Positions 5,870-8,822 of a DNA stretch of 8,822 nt are shown one piece after another. This DNA comes from Bacteroidales bacterium (GTDB taxonomy: Bacteria > Bacteroidota > Bacteroidia > Bacteroidales > Porphyromonadaceae). The position numbers were made by a program, and so were the translations under genes. Numbering within the stretch: position 1 is the stretch's first letter; each line of letters opens with the position of its first letter. Below the pieces are notes generated by a model that saw nothing but the letters and a program-made list of their open reading frames with translations, searched no databases and had not been told where the DNA came from. The stretch spans positions 1 through 8,822 of the forward strand of contig SFHG01000061.1 in NCBI GenBank assembly GCA_004555765.1. Direction: 5' to 3'.

Positions 5870-7135
5870 TTAGAAATCCGCTTCTTTCATATCCTGATAC
5901 TTCGGGCGGAGGAAGAAGATCTCCAAGAGTAGTGCGATGAGGACGATGCCTCCGAGCGCAGAGAATCCGAGTCCCAGGTTGCCTTCGCCCGTCCATGCAC
6001 CCATCACTTGCGTAATCATTGCCCCTGCGAATACTCCCATCAGATTCATAAACCCGTAGGCCGTAGAGCGAAGACGATCCGGGACGAATTGGCACAGGAT
6101 GGGCATATTATTGGCATCAAAGAGACCGAAGCCGATGCCGAAAAAGAGTGCCGATCCGACCACTGCAGGCATGGTGTGTCCAAGACCGAGGAGGATAAGT
6201 GAAGGGATGGTGAGCGCCAAGCCTAAGGCACTGGTGTAGACCCGGCCGCGAATGTTTTTGCTTACCCAGCGGTCACTGAGCATTCCCCCCACGATCACGC
6301 CGACGAAACTGGATGCCGCAATCGTAATCGTGGAGAGCGGCCCCGCGAATTCCATTCCGAGGTTAAGGCTGTCGGAGAATAGGGTGGGAAGCCAATTTTT
6401 TGTCGCCCAACCCGGAAGGCTCGGTACGGCAAAAACAAAGAGAAGAATCCAAAAAGAAGGTGTCCGGAACAGTTTGCCGAGGTTTTGCCACACCGAGACT
6501 GAAGGCATCTTCTCCCTTTCTTCCCCGGAGACGGGAACTTGTTGTGCAGTGCTCCTTTTATCATAAAGTAAAAAGGCAAGCACCAAGGCGTAAATGACGC
6601 CGATGTACCCGAATGTGTGGAATGCCGCCTGCCAAGAGTATTGGTGCGCCACAGTGGCTCCGAATCCGCCAAGTGCCTGACCCATATAAAGTCCCGTCAT
6701 GTGGATGCCGACGGCGAGCGAACGGGTCGGTCCCTGGTGAAACTCCGTGATTAGGGCAAGCCCCGCAGGGATATAGAGTGCTTCACTGATCCCCATAATC
6801 AAACGCAAGACGTAGATTTGATCGAAAGAGGTGCAGTAGGACATCCCCATCGTGACGCCACTCCATACGAAGAGCGAACTCACGATGAGCCATTTGCGAC
6901 TTACCTTATCGGCGATGGTGCCGGCTACGGGACTCATCAGCCCGTAGACCCACAGAAAGCCGCTCATCAGCATACCGAAGTAACGCGGATCTTCGAGCTC
7001 TTTGATGTCGACCATCATACTATCTGCAAGAGTAGACAGCATCTGGCGGTCGAGGTAATTCAGTAGCGCGACCGCCCACAGCAGACCGACAACCAGCCAG
7101 GGATACCACTTTGTCCGAGTGAATGCTTTAGTCAT
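5870..7135 (-). CDS. nanT: MFS transporter, probable sialic acid (N-acetylneuraminate) permease NanT
   Basis: A 421-residue inner-membrane protein of the major facilitator superfamily with about 12 hydrophobic segments in two halves, separated by a charged loop (about 193-230). The first membrane segment leads into LNYLDRQ (25-31). The MFS loop 2-3 motif GTIADKVSRK sits at 72-81, and RLIMGISEA (111-119) matches the fourth-helix motif. A second-half copy, GGMLSDRW, lies near residue 280. Family membership is clear; substrate is inferred from position as last gene after the lyase and the epimerase, matching the MFS-type NanT of Bacteroides fragilis. I chose ATG 7135, 4 bases after the nanE stop and behind a well-spaced AAGGAG. 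An in-frame ATG at 7165 would overlap nanE by 26 bases and adds ten polar residues. Terminator hairpins follow the stop. Confidence 0.88.
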   Translation of the reverse strand: MTKAFTRTKWYPWLVVGLLWAVALLNYLDRQMLSTLADSMMVDIKELEDPRYFGMLMSGFLWVYGLMSPVAGTIADKVSRKWLIVSSLFVWSGVTMGMSYCTSFDQIYVLRLIMGISEALYIPAGLALITEFHQGPTRSLAVGIHMTGLYMGQALGGFGATVAHQYSWQAAFHTFGYIGVIYALVLAFLLYDKRSTAQQVPVSGEEREKMPSVSVWQNLGKLFRTPSFWILLFVFAVPSLPGWATKNWLPTLFSDSLNLGMEFAGPLSTITIAASSFVGVIVGGMLSDRWVSKNIRGRVYTSALGLALTIPSLILLGLGHTMPAVVGSALFFGIGFGLFDANNMPILCQFVPDRLRSTAYGFMNLMGVFAGAMITQVMGAWTGEGNLGLGFSALGGIVLIALLLEIFFLRPKYQDMKEADF

Positions 7136-7139
7136 CAGT

Positions 7140-8336
7140 TTACTCCTTTCCCGAAATCTCGTCAATCAAAAGGGCACTTTTGGCAAGCATACGCGGAATA
7201 TGGAAGGGTCCTTTGAAGAGGTTCCCCTTGGCAGGCTGAGCTACTGAGCCGTCACGGTGCAGGTAGCCGTACCACTCCGGGTATTCCCTATCGACGAGGT
7301 GCGCCCAAGCCCAGTCGTGCGCCAGACGGTATCGACCAAGGTATTTTTCGTCTTCGGAAAGCTTGTAGGCGTAGAGGTTGGCGATGATGGCTTCGCACTG
7401 AGGCCACCAAAATTTCATATCCTGGGAGTAGTCCTGATTCGGGAACCCACCCGCATCTTTGAAGTTGATGATCCCGCCAAACTCTTCGTCCCATCCCCAC
7501 ATCCACGCATCATCGAGTACCGTGAAGCCGAAATCCCGCATCTCACTTGAGCAGGGGAGGGTAGGGAAGGCGCCTGCGGCCTCAAAGAGGAACCACGCTG
7601 TCTCGATGCAGTGCCCGGGGTTAATCGTCCTACCCGCAAGCGTGTCTATGACCCCGCCTTCCGGCGTGACCATCTCGAGGAGCGCGTGCAGCTCGGGGTG
7701 ATACAGTTTGTCCTTTATGAGTCTGAAAGACTTCTCTACCTGTCTCTCGAGTACCGGGTCACCGGTGACCTGCTTAAGCACGACTGCAGTATTGAGGAGA
7801 ATCATACTGATGCTGTGCCCTATGGCGGTCTGTGCGGGGAGGTATTTCGGCTCGAGTACGCCGGGTGTCTCCAAGAACCCGAGTGTCCGCTTGAATAGGT
7901 CGAGTGCTTTTCCGGCATAGACCTCGTCGCCCGTGGCTTTCGAGTACTCGGCCATCGCTATGATGGCAAAGCTCTCCGAAAAGACATACCTGCGTTTCCT
8001 CAGCGGTGTGCCATCGGCTTTCACCTCGAAGAACATCCGCCCGTCCGTATCAAAGCAGTATTTCTCGAGGAAACCCAAGATCTCTTTTGCCACTTGGAGG
8101 TACTGGGGATTCTTCTCGATATGGTTGTAGACGTAGGCGAAGATATACGTGGCGCGCCCTTGGAACCACACCGATTTGGTGGGGTCCATCAGGGTGCCGT
8201 CCCGGTCGAGACAAGTGAAGATTCCTCCGAAGTCCGTATCCAATCCGTTTTGAACCCAGAAGGGGAGGATGTTGTCGGTGAGGGTACTTTTGTAGAGTGT
8301 CCTTTGGGCTCCCAAAAATGTGTGTTGGTCAGACAT
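7140..8336 (-). CDS. nanE: AGE-family N-acetylmannosamine/N-acylglucosamine 2-epimerase
   Basis: A 398-residue cytoplasmic enzyme of the (alpha/alpha)6-barrel AGE (renin-binding protein) family, full length for the family. In sialic acid breakdown it interconverts unphosphorylated ManNAc and GlcNAc. Landmarks are WFQGRATYIF with Arg61, NPGHCIETAWFL with His242 and Glu245, the WWPQCEA segment (310-316), and FKGPFHIPR with His379. The two His correspond by motif to the catalytic pair of pig and cyanobacterial epimerases. The protein is unrelated to the ManNAc-6-phosphate epimerase that carries the same name in E. coli. It begins 6 bases after the nanL stop and ends 4 bases before nanT, so the three genes are almost certainly one transcript. 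Cellobiose or mannose epimerases share the fold, but the lyase neighbour makes ManNAc the likely substrate. Confidence 0.93.
   Translation of the reverse strand: MSDQHTFLGAQRTLYKSTLTDNILPFWVQNGLDTDFGGIFTCLDRDGTLMDPTKSVWFQGRATYIFAYVYNHIEKNPQYLQVAKEILGFLEKYCFDTDGRMFFEVKADGTPLRKRRYVFSESFAIIAMAEYSKATGDEVYAGKALDLFKRTLGFLETPGVLEPKYLPAQTAIGHSISMILLNTAVVLKQVTGDPVLERQVEKSFRLIKDKLYHPELHALLEMVTPEGGVIDTLAGRTINPGHCIETAWFLFEAAGAFPTLPCSSEMRDFGFTVLDDAWMWGWDEEFGGIINFKDAGGFPNQDYSQDMKFWWPQCEAIIANLYAYKLSEDEKYLGRYRLAHDWAWAHLVDREYPEWYGYLHRDGSVAQPAKGNLFKGPFHIPRMLAKSALLIDEISGKE
7143..7148 (-). promoter_or_regulatory. Shine-Dalgarno-like site deciding the nanT start
   Basis: On the minus strand AAGGAG (7148-7143) lies 7 bases before ATG 7135 and is made from the last two sense codons of nanE (Lys-Glu) just before its TAA. 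The other starts in the window show no comparable site, as expected for Bacteroidales. It supports the 7135 start, but the match could be a by-product of the codons. Confidence 0.4.
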
Positions 8337-8342
8337 AAAGAC

Positions 8343-8822
8343 TTAGATACGGTTGCAACGATTGAAAAAATCAATGGCGTCGAGGCGCTTCTTGATCTCA
8401 GCTTCTTCTTCGGGTTTGATGTTGCGGAAGGGGATCCTATTTGGTCCGAGATTCAGCCCTAAGAACCTCATTATGCGCTTACCCGCTACGATGTTCCCGC
8501 GGAAGTCGGCAATGACGTTGATGACGTCTTGGGCGTAGTTTTGGCTTCTGACTGCAGCGTCGATATGTCCTTTCTTCCACTCTTCGATTACGTCTACGAG
8601 TACGTTGCCGATGTAGTTGCCGGTGCCGCTGATGCCACCCTTGGCGCCTCCCATCACAAGGGCTGAGAGTATGGTTTCGTCCTGTCCGTGGAGCATATCG
8701 AACTTCCCGTCCTTGTAGCGCATACATTGGTTGTACTCGTAGAGGCTCTCGTACGTGTACTTGATGCCGGCGAAGTTCGGAACCCTGCCGTCCATAGCCT
8801 TGATGAAATCAAGCATCGGGAG
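8343..8822 (-). CDS. nanL: N-acetylneuraminate lyase (partial, C-terminal half)
   Basis: The last 159 codons of a DapA/NanA-superfamily TIM-barrel aldolase, running in from the right edge. Family length is near 305 residues, so the N-terminal half is missing. It cleaves N-acetylneuraminate to N-acetylmannosamine and pyruvate. The Schiff-base lysine is visible in NFAGIKYT (codon 8762-8760), aligning with ALKQTS of E. coli NanA. The glycine-rich stretch GGAKGGISGTGNYIGN follows, as in the lyases. The C-terminal helical region looks complete and ends in TAA. It lies 6 bases before the AGE epimerase gene, which fits N-acetylneuraminate lyase rather than dihydrodipicolinate synthase. It equals nanA of E. 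coli by function; nanL is the Bacteroides name. The operon promoter must lie upstream, outside the window. Confidence 0.9.
   Translation of the reverse strand, partial: LPMLDFIKAMDGRVPNFAGIKYTYESLYEYNQCMRYKDGKFDMLHGQDETILSALVMGGAKGGISGTGNYIGNVLVDVIEEWKKGHIDAAVRSQNYAQDVINVIADFRGNIVAGKRIMRFLGLNLGPNRIPFRNIKPEEEAEIKKRLDAIDFFNRCNRI

Noticed and set aside
5664..6095. Minus-strand open frame of 143 codons overlapping the end of nanT and the permease gene
   Set aside because: It is out of frame with nanT, crosses both terminator hairpins and ends inside the permease gene on the opposite strand. Its Arg- and Gly-rich composition is typical of a shadow frame.

Overview
This window looks like chromosomal DNA of a member of the Bacteroidota, most likely the order Bacteroidales and possibly a Porphyromonas relative. 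Three things point that way: protein sequences that resemble Bacteroides and Porphyromonas homologues (from memory, not searched), a near absence of Shine-Dalgarno sites, and promoter candidates that fit the Bacteroides -7 consensus TAnnTTTG. Base composition by eye is mixed and slightly GC-leaning. Gene density is high. I see no mobile element, CRISPR array, tRNA, rRNA or prophage signal.

Left block (1-4244, minus strand). A co-directional, tightly spaced cluster reads from right to left: glutamine-dependent NAD+ synthetase (nadE), an ABC-F ATPase of the YbiT type, then an ArgC-like reductase that runs off the left edge. The gaps are 39 and 15 bases. The ArgC-like protein keeps the dinucleotide-binding fold but has Ser where the catalytic Cys should be. 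The ABC-F protein has a degenerate second nucleotide-binding site.

Centre (4245-5736). A divergent intergenic region holds back-to-back promoter candidates. On the nadE side it also holds a leader of about 100 bases with two interleaved inverted repeats. The plus-strand gene from 4441 to 5736 encodes a four-helix FtsX/LolC/LolE-type ABC transporter permease. Between this gene and the converging nan operon, 5737-5869 contains a strong hairpin terminator that probably serves both directions, a second short hairpin, and a duplicated 11-base motif.

Right block (5870-8822, minus strand). A compact sialic-acid utilisation operon in the order nanL-nanE-nanT: N-acetylneuraminate lyase (C-terminal half only), AGE-type N-acetylmannosamine epimerase, and an MFS inner-membrane transporter. 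Together they would import sialic acid, cleave it to ManNAc and pyruvate, and convert ManNAc to GlcNAc. This is the NanLET pathway described for Bacteroides fragilis. The operon promoter and any outer-membrane or sialidase genes would lie beyond the right edge.

Nothing here is an obviously new multi-gene system. The best candidates for a second look are the ArgC-like protein without its catalytic cysteine and the interleaved inverted repeats in the nadE leader.
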